NCBI GenBank assembly: GCA_937967805.1
Contig: CALBTC010000429.1
Coordinates: 1-32,805 of the forward strand
DNA length: 32,805 nucleotides
Source of the DNA: an uncultured Anaerolineaceae bacterium
GTDB lineage: Bacteria > Chloroflexota > Anaerolineae > Promineifilales > Promineifilaceae
Direction of reading: 5' to 3'
A model generated the notes under the pieces. It made no database searches. It was given only the letters and a program-made list of their open reading frames with translations, and was not told the DNA's origin. The position numbers and the translations under genes are program-made. Positions 1 to 8,688 of the stretch are shown here, piece after piece (the stretch's first letter is position 1; each line of letters begins with the position of its first letter).

Positions 1-23
1 ATTCTTGACATAACCGCAACTTT

Positions 24-635
24 TCACACAGGCTTTTCAAAGTCTCGTTGTAGTATTAGTAAACTTGCCAAAAAGCCTCTAAACTTTGTCACTTCCTTCT
101 CCAATGTGACAAAGTTTTCCCAGGCCTTTTCTTGTTCTTTGGCTTCCTTACGGCGCAATACATTTTCATCCAATATCTCGAAGGCTCCCAAAAACTTGTC
201 CAGTGTCCCAAACAATATTTTTTCACCTCTCGTTTTTGGTTCCAACCATTCTGCGTTCTCTGAATGAAATTTATGAAGCGTGCGCCGTATACGTTTAGCT
301 GACTGATAAATTTCATCAACCGCTTGATACGATTTTTTGTACCAACGGAGTGCATTTTTCTCATCCGCCAGTAAATCATAACAAACCCCAACGTAAAATT
401 GAGCCTGGATGGGCAAGAGCTTATACGAATAACCAGGCAGATTAACTTGTGAAACAGAGATAAACGCTTCAAGCGCTCTGTTTAAATGTTCTTTCTGTTG
501 GGCAGAATTTAAGGCATGTTTAGCTTCTTCCAGATAAATCTTGCCAACGCGAAAGGGATTGATGATGTGCTGGTCTAGCTTGTGCTCAAGGCGGGTTAAC
601 TTCTTCTCCTGGACCGTTTGTAAAGAGAAACAGAC
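24..635 (-). pseudogene. 5'-truncated gene for a helical (TPR-like) protein
   Basis: The minus-strand frame is open from just after a TAG (636-638) to a TGA at 24-26, about 203 codons. Its composition is protein-like throughout: charged, helical, with stretches such as LNRALEAFISVSQ and YDLLADEKNALRWYKKSYQ that resemble TPR-type helix pairs. No ATG, GTG or TTG occurs in the first 73 codons; the first candidate start is TTG at 414-416, in the middle of the coherent protein. Only about 50 bases separate the frame's beginning from the GH63 gene stop, so an N-terminal part has probably been lost. The stretch is more AT-rich than its neighbours and carries no ACGGCCGT palindrome, which suggests foreign origin. 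I do not recognise the family. Alternatives are a non-canonical start or a short protein from the TTG (130 residues). Confidence 0.5.
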
Positions 636-688
636 CTAAGGAATCACGCCCATTTGCTGCCTTGTGTACACACCCCTCATGCCGGGTG

Positions 689-3322
689 TCAAAGCAGCTT
701 GGCCACCAGTGCCGTCCAGCCGGTTTGGTGGCTGGCGCCCACGCCGGCACCGCTGTCCCCGTGGAAATATTCGTAAAAGAGCATGTAGTCGCGCCACAGC
801 GGATCGTTTTGGAACTGCGACACGCCGCCGTAAAACGGCCGTTCCCCCGCATCATTTCGCAAAAACAACTTCAGTAAGCGTCGGGACAGATCGTTGGCCA
901 CCTGGTTCAGGGTGACGGCCGTGTCCGCCCCGGTTGGCAGCGGTACGCGTAAAACTTCCCCGTAGTAATGATGGTACTTTTGCAGGCTCTCTATGAGCAG
1001 ATAGTTGACCGGCAGCCAGATAGGGCCGCGCCAGTTGGAGTTACCGCCAAACAAGTGGGTGTCTGACTCGGCCGGGGTGTAGCGAACGGTGTAAGTGTGG
1101 CCGTTGATGTTGAGCTGGTACGGCCGTTCCCCATACTCCTTCGACAGTGAGCGCACGCCAAACGGCGACAAAAATTGTTTGGGATCCAGCATCCGCTGCA
1201 AAATGCGGCTGAGTTGTGACCGATTCACCAGCGAGAGCAGGCGCCGCCCGCTCTCTCCGGGCTCGGTAAGCGAGGCAATGTGGCTAACCAGTTCCGGCCG
1301 GTACTCAATAAACCATTCCATGCGGCGGCGGAAGCGAGGCAGTTTTTCCAGCAGGTCCGGCTCCAAAGTCTCAACGGCATAAAGCGGAATCAATCCGACA
1401 AAAGATCGCAATTTTAGGGGGAAGAAACGGCCGTCCGGCAAATGAATCTGGTCGTAAAAAAAGCCGTCCTCCTCATCCCACAAACCAACGTCGCCCACCC
1501 CGTTAATGGCGTCGGCGATATAGATGAAATGCTCAAAGAATTTGGTGGCCACATCTTCGTAAGCCGGTTTGGTGCGCGCCAGCTCCAGAGCCATCGCCAG
1601 CATGTTCAGGCAAAACATTCCCATCCAGGCCGTGCCGTCCGCCTGCTCCATGTGGCCGCCGGTGGGCAGCGGCTGGCTGCGGTCAAAGACGCCAATGTTG
1701 TCCAGGCCCAAAAAGCCGCCCTGGAACACGTTGTTACCGTCGGTGTCTTTGCGGTTGACCCACCAGGTGAAGTTGAGCAGCAGCTTGTGAAATACTTTTT
1801 CCAAAAAGTCGGTGTCGGCCCGGCCGGTGACGTTGCGCGTGATTTTGTACACGCGCCAGCAAGCCCAGGCGTGGACCGGGGGGTTGACGTCGCTGAAGGC
1901 CCACTCGTAGGCGGGAATTTGCCCGTTGGGGTGCATATACCATTCGCGCAGCAGCAGGATGAGCTGCCGCTTGGCCCACTCCGGATCGACCAGCGCCAGC
2001 GGTAAGGTGTGAAAGGCCAGGTCCCAGGCGGCGTACCAGGGATACTCCCATTTGTCCGGCATGGAAAGCACGTCCAGGTTGTAGAGATGGGTCCAGTTGT
2101 GGTTACGGCCGTTTTTCCGAGATTCTGGCGGCGGCGGGCCGGTCGGATCGCCATCCAGCCATTGCTGCACGCCGTAATGGTAAAACTGCTTGGTCCACAG
2201 CAGGCCACCCAGCGCCTGCCGCTGGATGCGCCGCTCATCCTCAGTTGCACCTTCGGGATGAACTGTCTCATAGAACGCATCCGCCTCGGCCAGCCGCTGG
2301 TCAAAAATGGCATCAAAATCGGTAAACGGGTCGGCGTGGTCTGTGGGGCTAAAGCGAAACTGCACCACAAACTGCTCCCCGGACGGCACCTCCGCCTGAA
2401 AATGGGCCGCTGCCTTGCTGCCCACCTGCTTCGGATTCACCGCCCCTTGCTCGCCCTGCACAATAGCCCGGTGAAAGCTGTCCTTTACAAACGGGCTGTC
2501 GTTGTCTTCGTTAAAGATAGCACGATTGGTTTCGTTCTCGGTAAACAGTAGGGGCGCAGCGCGCTGCGCCCCTACAGGCGTGGCCCACCACCACCGCTCT
2601 CCCAAATGGCGCTCCTCTGTGTGGATACTGTTTTCCCCCATCGCTTTTAGGCGGGGCCGGGAACGGCCGTATCCCCAAGACCACGTGTTGCGGTACCAGA
2701 TGTGGGGCAGAATGTGAATGGGGGCGGCAGTCTGGGCGCGGTTAACGGCCGTAATCCGGCATAAAATATCTTCCTCGTCTGCCTTGGCGTACTCAATAAA
2801 GACATCAAAGTAACGGTTTTCGGTAAACGCTTCGCTCAGAGCATCGATCAGTTCAAATTCGGGATCGCTTTTTCCGCGATGGCCGTTTTCAGCCACCAGA
2901 TCGGCATACGGGTAAGCCACCTGAGGATATTTATACAGCATTTTCATATAGCTGTGCGTGGGGGTGCTGTCCAGGTAAAAGTAATATTCTTTAACGTCTT
3001 CGCCGTGGTTGCCTTCGCTGCCGGTCAGGCCAAAGAGGCGCTCCTTCAGGATGGGGTCTTGTTCGTTCCACAGCGCCACGCCCAGGCAGATGTTTTGGAA
3101 GCGATTGCAAACGCCGGCCAGCCCATCTTCATTCCAGCGATAGGTGCGGCTGCGGGCATGGTCATGGGGGAAAAATTCCCACGCTTCGCCCGTGGCGCTG
3201 TAATCTTCACGCACCGTGCCCCAGGCCCGGTCGCTGACGTAGGGTCCCCAATTTTTCCAGTCGGCCCGCCTTTCTCTGGAATCGACGAGACGCTGCCATT
3301 CGGCCGTTTTTGCTTTATTCAT
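689..3322 (-). CDS. GH63-like glucosidase (MGH1-type glycoside hydrolase)
   Basis: An 877-residue protein of the bacterial GH63-related 'glucosidase' group, which hydrolyses alpha-glucosidic or related linkages; the exact substrate cannot be read from sequence. The N-terminal 350 or so residues look like the beta-rich domain ([18 protein letters not shown] near the start), followed by an (alpha/alpha)6 barrel. Candidate catalytic carboxylates are D434 in [10 protein letters not shown] and E559 in [17 protein letters not shown] near residue 765 is another family hallmark. No signal peptide is seen, so a cytosolic enzyme is likely. The ATG is preceded by AAAGGA at suitable spacing. Residues about 250-259 (GAQRAAPLL region) are encoded by a 28-bp palindromic repeat that looks inserted. 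It is transcribed divergently from tal-pgi, which suits a role in supplying hexose. Confidence 0.85.
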   Translation of the reverse strand: MNKAKTAEWQRLVDSRERRADWKNWGPYVSDRAWGTVREDYSATGEAWEFFPHDHARSRTYRWNEDGLAGVCNRFQNICLGVALWNEQDPILKERLFGLTGSEGNHGEDVKEYYFYLDSTPTHSYMKMLYKYPQVAYPYADLVAENGHRGKSDPEFELIDALSEAFTENRYFDVFIEYAKADEEDILCRITAVNRAQTAAPIHILPHIWYRNTWSWGYGRSRPRLKAMGENSIHTEERHLGERWWWATPVGAQRAAPLLFTENETNRAIFNEDNDSPFVKDSFHRAIVQGEQGAVNPKQVGSKAAAHFQAEVPSGEQFVVQFRFSPTDHADPFTDFDAIFDQRLAEADAFYETVHPEGATEDERRIQRQALGGLLWTKQFYHYGVQQWLDGDPTGPPPPESRKNGRNHNWTHLYNLDVLSMPDKWEYPWYAAWDLAFHTLPLALVDPEWAKRQLILLLREWYMHPNGQIPAYEWAFSDVNPPVHAWACWRVYKITRNVTGRADTDFLEKVFHKLLLNFTWWVNRKDTDGNNVFQGGFLGLDNIGVFDRSQPLPTGGHMEQADGTAWMGMFCLNMLAMALELARTKPAYEDVATKFFEHFIYIADAINGVGDVGLWDEEDGFFYDQIHLPDGRFFPLKLRSFVGLIPLYAVETLEPDLLEKLPRFRRRMEWFIEYRPELVSHIASLTEPGESGRRLLSLVNRSQLSRILQRMLDPKQFLSPFGVRSLSKEYGERPYQLNINGHTYTVRYTPAESDTHLFGGNSNWRGPIWLPVNYLLIESLQKYHHYYGEVLRVPLPTGADTAVTLNQVANDLSRRLLKLFLRNDAGERPFYGGVSQFQNDPLWRDYMLFYEYFHGDSGAGVGASHQTGWTALVAKLL
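2548..2575. repeat. 28-bp perfect palindrome inside the GH63 gene
   Basis: The arms GTAGGGGCGCAGCG and CGCTGCGCCCCTAC are perfect reverse complements with no spacer. It lies within coding sequence and encodes about nine residues in a loop-like stretch between WWWATP and LLFTENE. GTAGGGGC...GCCCCTAC palindromes are a familiar type of dispersed extragenic repeat; that this one is a member of such a family is inference from its ends. Confidence 0.75.
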
Positions 3323-3393
3323 AAATCATCCTTTAACATTCGGTAACAAATTCCATTGTAGCATCATCTGAAACAATGAACGCGCCTAAAGTT

Positions 3394-3425
3394 TTGGCTA
3401 GAGAACGGCCGTTGCATGGTATAAT
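3394..3425 (+). promoter_or_regulatory. Putative promoter of tal-pgi
   Basis: TATAAT at 3420-3425 is preceded directly by TGG, giving an extended -10 element. A weak -35 (TTGGCT, 3394-3399) sits at a long 20-bp spacing, so the extended -10 is probably decisive. It implies a leader of about 110 bases before the ATG at 3545. One ACGGCCGT palindrome lies in the spacer. Confidence 0.45.
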
Positions 3426-3544
3426 CAGCGCGAGGTAGCAGATTTTCCACGACCCTCGTATGATCATCACCACATCCCATTTGCTTGTACTTATCAGCGA
3501 ACAAGTGATTTGACATAAACTCATTAGACACAAAAGGAAACCTC

Positions 3545-6250
3545 ATGAGTAAACTACATGAACTCTTTCAACTCGGTCAATCCGTCTGGTACGACAACAT
3601 CTCTCGCGCTCTGCTGGACTCCGGCGACATGCAGGCCTTGATCGACGACGGCGTCGTCGGTGTAACCTCCAACCCCTCCATTTTTGAAAAAGCGATTGCC
3701 AAAAGTGACGATTACGACGCAGCCATCGGCGAACTGGCCCAGGCCGGCAAAACTACCAACGAGATTTATGAAGCGCTGACCCTGGCAGACATTGGCGCAG
3801 CCGCCGATCTGCTCAAACCGGTCTACGACAAAACCGGCGGCGTAGACGGCTACATCAGCCTTGAAGTGAGCCCCACGCTGGCTCGCGACACCGAGGGTAC
3901 TATCGCTGAGGCGCGCCGCTTGTTCACCGCGCTGAGCCGTCCCAACATCATGATCAAGGTGCCCGCCACGCCGCAGGGCATTCCGGCGATTGAGACACTC
4001 ACGGCGGAAGGGATCAACATCAACGTTACCCTTATTTTTTCCTTGAGCAGCTACGAAGGCGTGATGATCGCCTACATCACCGGCCTGGAAAAACGGCTGG
4101 CGGCGGGGCAGCCTATAGACCACATCAGTTCAGTCGCCTCCTTTTTTGTCAGCCGGGTGGATACGGCCGTCGACAAAGCGCTCGATGCCAAAGGAAACAA
4201 AGAACTCCAGGGCAAGATCGCCATCGCCAACGCCAAAATTGCGTACGCTCGCTTCCGGCAGGTGTTTAGCGGCACGCGCTGGCAGGCGCTGGTTGCCAAC
4301 GGCGCGCGGGTGCAGCGGCCGTTGTGGGCCAGCACCAGCACCAAAAACCCAGATTACCCGGATACATTGTACGTCGACAACCTGATCGGGCCAGATACGG
4401 TCAACACGATGCCGCCGGCAACCGTTGAAGCGTACAAAGACCACGGCGTAGTCGCCGTCACGATCAGCCAGGGCGTTGAAGATGCCGCCGGCCAACTGGA
4501 AGCGCTGGCCCAGGCCGGCGTCGATCTAGACGCGGTTACCGATCAGCTTCAGGTTGACGGCGTGGATGCTTTTGCCAAATCGTTCCATTCGCTCATGGAC
4601 GGCATTGAAAGCAAGCGCATAGCGATCTTAGCCGGAACAGGCGGTTTTTCGGCGTCGTTAGGCAGTATGGAAACGTCCGTCGACACCGCCGTCACCAAAA
4701 TGAAAAAAAAAAATATCATTGAATGCATCTGGCAGCACGATTACACCGTCTGGCATTCCGAACCGACCGAAATCATTAACCGCCTGGGCTGGCTGCATAC
4801 CCCCACGGCTATGGCCGACGAGGTGAAACGCATCAACCAGTTTGTGGCTGACGTGCAGGCCGACGGTTTTACCGAAGTAATGCTGCTGGGCATGGGCGGC
4901 TCCAGCCTGGCCCCGGAGCTGTTTGCCAAAACGTTTGCCGGCAACAACCGAGGGCTCCCGCTGCGCGTTTTAGACAGCACGGATGCAACGGCCGTAAAAA
5001 CCTACGCCGAAACGGCCGACCTGGCCCATACGCTCTTCATCGTCTCCACCAAATCAGGCAGCACCGTCGAAACCCTCTCCTTCTTCAAATATTTCTACAA
5101 CCGCGTCGCCGCGCTGGTTGGCCCGGATAATGTGGGCAGCCACTTCGTAGCCATCACCGATCCCGGCAGTGGCCTGGTAAAAACGGCCCAAAAGTACAAT
5201 TTCCGCGAGACATTTGAAAATGATCCCAACATAGGCGGGCGCTACTCGGTCATTTCCTTCTTTGGGCTGGTGCCTGCCGCCCTGGTAGGCGTCGATGTGG
5301 CACAACTGCTGCAGCGCGCCCAGGCAGCCACGGACTCTACCGTGCCGCTCCGTTTAGGGGCCATCCTGGGAACACTGGCCCAACAGGGCCGGGACAAGCT
5401 GACGCTAGTCACCTCCGCCGACATTGCCAGCTTTGGCGACTGGGTCGAGCAGTTGATTGCTGAGAGCACGGGCAAAGACGGCCAGGGCATCTTGCCGGTT
5501 GTGGGCGAGCCGGTGCTTGAACCGTCCGGCTATGGTGACGACCGGCTGTTTGTCTACTTGCGGCTGGCCGGAGCGGATCATTTTGATACGGCCGTTACCC
5601 AACTGGAGCAGGCAGGCCAGCCGGTCGTCTGTTTTAAACTGCGCGATTTGTATGATTTGGGCGCTCAATTCTTTATCTGGGAACTGGCAACGGCCGTTGC
5701 CGGGCACATCCTCGACATTCAACCGTTCGACCAGCCCAACGTGGAATCGGCCAAAAAGCTGGCGCGCAAAATGACAGACGCTTACCAGGCAAGCGGCAAG
5801 CTGCCCCAACTGGACAGCGCTGAACCCACCGCCGCCAATCTGGACGCTTTCGTTGCCAAAGCCAAACCGGGTGACTATATTGCCATCCACGCCTATGTGC
5901 CCCCCACCCCCCAAACCGATGCCCTGCTGCAAGAACTGCGCACCCAACTGCTTAAGAAAACGCGGTGCGCCACAACCGTCGGCTACGGACCCCGCTTTTT
6001 GCACTCCACCGGACAGTTACACAAAGGGGATGCCGGTAACGGCCTCTTCATTCAGTTTACCTCCGAGCCGGAAACGGATGTGGCTATTCCCGACGCGGCC
6101 GGGGAAGACGGCAGCAGCATAACCTTTGGCGTGCTCAAAAACGCCCAGGCATTGGGCGACGCCCAGGCACTGCTGGACGAAAATCGCCGCCTGATCCGCT
6201 TTGAATTGGGTACCGATGTGAATGGCAAGCTGCAAGAAATGCTGGATTAG
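3545..6250 (+). CDS. tal-pgi: Bifunctional transaldolase / glucose-6-phosphate isomerase
   Basis: A 901-residue fusion. The N-terminal transaldolase (about 1-370) has VTSNPSIFEKAI near residue 40 and the Schiff-base lysine K138 in IMIKVPATPQG; it moves a dihydroxyacetone unit between sugar phosphates in the pentose phosphate pathway. The C-terminal phosphoglucose isomerase (about 392-901) has the sugar-isomerase motif STKSGSTVE near residue 500, NIGGRYSVISFFGL near 560, and GPRFLHSTGQLHKGD near the end; it interconverts glucose-6-P and fructose-6-P. Such Tal-Pgi fusions are known in several bacterial phyla. The start follows AAAGGAAACC. zwf follows on the same strand, so the pair connects glycolysis with the pentose phosphate route. 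An 11-A run lies exactly at the domain junction. Confidence 0.95.
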   Translation: MSKLHELFQLGQSVWYDNISRALLDSGDMQALIDDGVVGVTSNPSIFEKAIAKSDDYDAAIGELAQAGKTTNEIYEALTLADIGAAADLLKPVYDKTGGVDGYISLEVSPTLARDTEGTIAEARRLFTALSRPNIMIKVPATPQGIPAIETLTAEGININVTLIFSLSSYEGVMIAYITGLEKRLAAGQPIDHISSVASFFVSRVDTAVDKALDAKGNKELQGKIAIANAKIAYARFRQVFSGTRWQALVANGARVQRPLWASTSTKNPDYPDTLYVDNLIGPDTVNTMPPATVEAYKDHGVVAVTISQGVEDAAGQLEALAQAGVDLDAVTDQLQVDGVDAFAKSFHSLMDGIESKRIAILAGTGGFSASLGSMETSVDTAVTKMKKKNIIECIWQHDYTVWHSEPTEIINRLGWLHTPTAMADEVKRINQFVADVQADGFTEVMLLGMGGSSLAPELFAKTFAGNNRGLPLRVLDSTDATAVKTYAETADLAHTLFIVSTKSGSTVETLSFFKYFYNRVAALVGPDNVGSHFVAITDPGSGLVKTAQKYNFRETFENDPNIGGRYSVISFFGLVPAALVGVDVAQLLQRAQAATDSTVPLRLGAILGTLAQQGRDKLTLVTSADIASFGDWVEQLIAESTGKDGQGILPVVGEPVLEPSGYGDDRLFVYLRLAGADHFDTAVTQLEQAGQPVVCFKLRDLYDLGAQFFIWELATAVAGHILDIQPFDQPNVESAKKLARKMTDAYQASGKLPQLDSAEPTAANLDAFVAKAKPGDYIAIHAYVPPTPQTDALLQELRTQLLKKTRCATTVGYGPRFLHSTGQLHKGDAGNGLFIQFTSEPETDVAIPDAAGEDGSSITFGVLKNAQALGDAQALLDENRRLIRFELGTDVNGKLQEMLD
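4703..4713 (+). other. A11 homopolymer at the tal/pgi junction (possible slippage site)
   Basis: Eleven consecutive A follow the ATG of M386 and encode KKK and the first two bases of an Asn codon. In the genome the frame stays open into the isomerase. One extra A in the transcript would give KKKK-Y-H and a TGA at 4720-4722, releasing a transaldolase-only protein of 392 residues. The run and the out-of-frame stop are direct observations; slippage is inference. A sequencing or assembly length error is also possible at such runs. Confidence 0.5.
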
Positions 6251-6321
6251 AAATTTGTCGTTGGTCAATTTTATTGTAGTTTAAAAAATTATTTGGGTAG
6301 TTTCACCAAATAGCCCACAAA

Positions 6322-6445
6322 TTGTCATTCTGAGCCGCTTTTGGCAGCCAGTTATGGCAAGCCCTTCGAGCTTGACCCTGTTTGAGCCATGCCATCCTTA
6401 GAGGGATTCTGGCTGACAGCGTCAGCTTTGCGCTCAGAATGACAA
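6322..6445. repeat. MITE-like element with 14-bp terminal inverted repeats
   Basis: TTGTCATTCTGAGC (6322-6335) and GCTCAGAATGACAA (6432-6445) are perfect inverted repeats bounding about 96 bases with no reading frame. Ends of the TGTCATTCTGAGC type are common on small dispersed repeats in environmental bacterial genomes. No transposase or clear target duplication is visible. It lies between tal-pgi and zwf and could fold into a long hairpin in a read-through transcript. Confidence 0.65.
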
Positions 6446-6456
6446 GTCGAGGGTCT

Positions 6457-6470
6457 CGGGTAATTACCCG
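6457..6470. promoter_or_regulatory. 14-bp palindrome upstream of zwf (operator candidate)
   Basis: CGGGTAATTACCCG is a perfect palindrome ending 51 bases before the zwf ATG. Its size and position suit a dimeric regulator, but no -35/-10 pair was identified with confidence around it, and the cognate regulator is unknown. Confidence 0.35.
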
Positions 6471-6521
6471 ATTTATTTCTTAAACGCTAACAAAATTGAC
6501 CAGCTTTTATGAAGGAAATTC

Positions 6522-7982
6522 ATGTCTGACACAAAGCCAACAACCTTTATCATTTTTGGCGCGTCCGGGGATTTGACCCGGCGCAAGTTAATTCCCGCCT
6601 TGTTCAACTCGTACCGCAAAGAGCGGCTGCCGGAGCAGTTCAACATTGTGGGCTTTGCCCGACGGCCGTGGGACGACGAAAAACTGCGCCAAATTTTGCA
6701 GGGAGGGATGCAGGAGCTGGCCCCCCAAACGTACGACGCTGATAAATGGGAACCGTTTGCCAAAAAGATTAGCTATGTCAAAGGAGATTTAAAAACGGCC
6801 GAAGATTATCAATCATTAGATCAGCATCTGGCAGACATTGAGGAAGGTCCGGGCAATCGCCTGTATTACATGGCCACCTCGCCCAGCTTTTTTGTGCCCA
6901 TTGTCGAGAACCTGGGGGCAGCCGACATGGTGCAGCAAGCAGACGGTTGGCGGCGTGTGGTGGTGGAAAAACCATTTGGTCACGATTTGGCTTCGGCAGA
7001 AACGTTGAATAATGAAATTCAAGCTGTTTTTGCGGAGGATCAAATTTACCGAATTGATCATTATTTGGGCAAGGAAACAGCGCAAAACATTTTATACTTC
7101 CGTTTTGCCAACACTATTTTTGAACCAGTGTGGAATCGCAATTACGTAGACAATGTGCAAATTACCGTGACCGAAAGCGTGGACGTGGGACGACGGGCCG
7201 GCTACTATGATCAGGCCGGCGTGGTACGCGATATGTTCCAGAATCATTTGATGCAACTTCTCTCATTGATGGCGATGGAGCCGCCGGCTTCGTTTGAAGC
7301 CCATGCGGTGCGGAATGAGAAGGCAAAACTGTTTCATGCGATACGGCCGTTACAGCTCGACCAAACCGTGCGGGGCCAATACAACGGCTACTTGCAGGCT
7401 GAAGGGGTCGCCGAAGGTTCGCAAACCCCCACCTATGCCGCCATGACGCTTTTCATTGACAACTGGCGCTGGCAAGGCGTGCCGTTCTACCTGCGCTCTG
7501 GCAAAGCGCTCAAGGCAAAAAACACAGAAATCGTGGTGGAGTTTAAGCAGCCCCCCCACCTGATGTTTGAAGGCATTCAGGATGAGGATTTTTCGTCCAA
7601 CATCCTTTCTATGTGCATTCAGCCGGATGAAGGCATTCATTTGAAATTCGAAGCCAAAGTGCCTGATTCGCACAAGACCCAACCGGTGGACATGGAGTTT
7701 CATTATCGCTCATCGTTTAAAGGCAACAACCTGCCCGATGCGTATGAACGGCTGCTGCTGGATGCGGTGCGCGGCGATGCCTCGCTCTTTACCAGGGCAG
7801 ACAGTATCGAAGCAGCCTGGGCATTGATGGACCCGGTGATCAACTGTTGGGAAGCCGACGAAGCCGCCCCACCGATGATTACCTACCCGCGTGGCAGTTG
7901 GGGACCCACCGAAGCGGATGAACTGTTAGCCCGCACCGGGCGCGTCTGGCGGCACGCGTGCAGTCATCCCGATGAGAGTTAG
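6522..7982 (+). CDS. zwf: Glucose-6-phosphate 1-dehydrogenase
   Basis: A 486-residue cytosolic enzyme that oxidises glucose-6-P to 6-phosphogluconolactone with reduction of NAD(P), the first step of the oxidative pentose phosphate pathway. The N-terminal dinucleotide-binding motif GASGDLTRRKL is at about residues 13-23, and the substrate-binding signature RIDHYLGKE spans residues 177-185, with the helix containing VRDMFQNHLMQLL after it. Length is normal for the family. GAAGGAAATTC precedes the ATG. It lies downstream of tal-pgi, separated by 271 bases that hold a repeat element and a palindrome, so it probably has its own promoter. Neither opcA nor a 6-phosphogluconolactonase or gnd gene follows. 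An intrinsic terminator closes the unit. Confidence 0.97.
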   Translation: MSDTKPTTFIIFGASGDLTRRKLIPALFNSYRKERLPEQFNIVGFARRPWDDEKLRQILQGGMQELAPQTYDADKWEPFAKKISYVKGDLKTAEDYQSLDQHLADIEEGPGNRLYYMATSPSFFVPIVENLGAADMVQQADGWRRVVVEKPFGHDLASAETLNNEIQAVFAEDQIYRIDHYLGKETAQNILYFRFANTIFEPVWNRNYVDNVQITVTESVDVGRRAGYYDQAGVVRDMFQNHLMQLLSLMAMEPPASFEAHAVRNEKAKLFHAIRPLQLDQTVRGQYNGYLQAEGVAEGSQTPTYAAMTLFIDNWRWQGVPFYLRSGKALKAKNTEIVVEFKQPPHLMFEGIQDEDFSSNILSMCIQPDEGIHLKFEAKVPDSHKTQPVDMEFHYRSSFKGNNLPDAYERLLLDAVRGDASLFTRADSIEAAWALMDPVINCWEADEAAPPMITYPRGSWGPTEADELLARTGRVWRHACSHPDES

Positions 7983-7999
7983 AGCATCCATTTTGGAGC

Positions 8000-8037
8000 G
8001 TGAAGCGTGAGCTCAATCACGTTTCACTTCTCTTTTT
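8000..8037 (+). terminator. Intrinsic terminator after zwf
   Basis: GTGAAGCGTGA (8000-8010) pairs with TCACGTTTCAC (8017-8027; 11 bp with one G-T pair) around a 6-base loop, followed by TTCTCTTTTT. The right arm also contains the stop codon of the convergent minus-strand gene. Confidence 0.7.
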
Positions 8038-8688
8038 GTAGGCGGAGACGGCCGTTCCCTCATCACGCAGCAAAATATCGGCCGGCTGCCCCAGCGCCCA
8101 AATCACCACAATATAATCGCCGATGGCCCCGGCGGCGTTGACGGTGAGGGCCAGCACCAGATGCGAAGTGGTTAACACGCTCACCCAGGGCATGGCAATG
8201 AACCCGGCCAGGGTCATCAGCAGCGCCGGGGCCAGGCCAATCAGTACAAATTGGCGGCGCGTAAAGTACCAGTCGGGCGCAGCGGCGTAAGCGTAGAGCA
8301 AATGAAAACCGATTTGCGGCCGTTCCCGGCTAAACAGCCAAAAGAAAAGCGCGTGACAACACTCATGCAACACCACCACTAGCGCAATAATAAGCAAGAC
8401 GGTGGAAATCCGCATCGCACTAAAGAAAATTTGCAGTTGCAGCCAAAACAACTGCGGCGTCAGCAAAGCGGCCATCCCCCAAAACAGCCAGCCAAACACA
8501 AACAGCAGCAAAACGCCGGTCACGTTCATGCCGATGATCAGGTTACGGTTGGTTAAATCGAGCGAGTGGAATCGGGTAAAGTTGGCGGGGAGCGTTTTGG
8601 TGGCCTGGAGACGGCCGTTTTCCGGCACAGATTGTGGTTCAGGCAAAGCAGAATCAGCAGGGCCGGGCAAATCAGTCAAGATGCACAA
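8017..8688 (-). CDS. DUF3267-type putative zincin membrane protein
   Basis: Up to 223 residues with an HExxH motif (VVLHECCHALFFW) inside a hydrophobic helix, and four to five membrane segments in all. This matches the DUF3267 'putative zincin peptidase' family, integral membrane proteins presumed to be metalloproteases; no substrate is known. The furthest start is TTG at 8686-8688, overlapping the end of the upstream response-regulator gene by 17 bases, which suggests translational coupling. Later in-frame TTG or GTG starts are possible because the first 50 residues are not family-like. The last residues (KKRSET) and the TGA are encoded by the zwf terminator hairpin on the other strand. Confidence 0.75.
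   Translation of the reverse strand: MCILTDLPGPADSALPEPQSVPENGRLQATKTLPANFTRFHSLDLTNRNLIIGMNVTGVLLLFVFGWLFWGMAALLTPQLFWLQLQIFFSAMRISTVLLIIALVVVLHECCHALFFWLFSRERPQIGFHLLYAYAAAPDWYFTRRQFVLIGLAPALLMTLAGFIAMPWVSVLTTSHLVLALTVNAAGAIGDYIVVIWALGQPADILLRDEGTAVSAYKKRSET

Noticed and set aside
1442..2005. Long open frames antisense to or out of phase with the GH63 gene (for example 1442-2005 plus, 1606-2370 minus, 2009-2551 plus)
   Set aside because: They overlap a clear 877-residue enzyme, have low-complexity or Arg/Pro-rich translations and no ribosome-binding sites; they are by-products of high GC in the real gene.
3554..4123. Open frames antisense to tal-pgi (3554-4123, 4130-4495, 5405-6004)
   Set aside because: Fully inside a well-supported gene, with no family motifs; shadows of the coding strand.
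6322..6445. Insertion sequence between tal-pgi and zwf
   Set aside because: The element is 124 bases, carries no transposase frame and shows no clear target duplication; it can only be called a MITE-like repeat.
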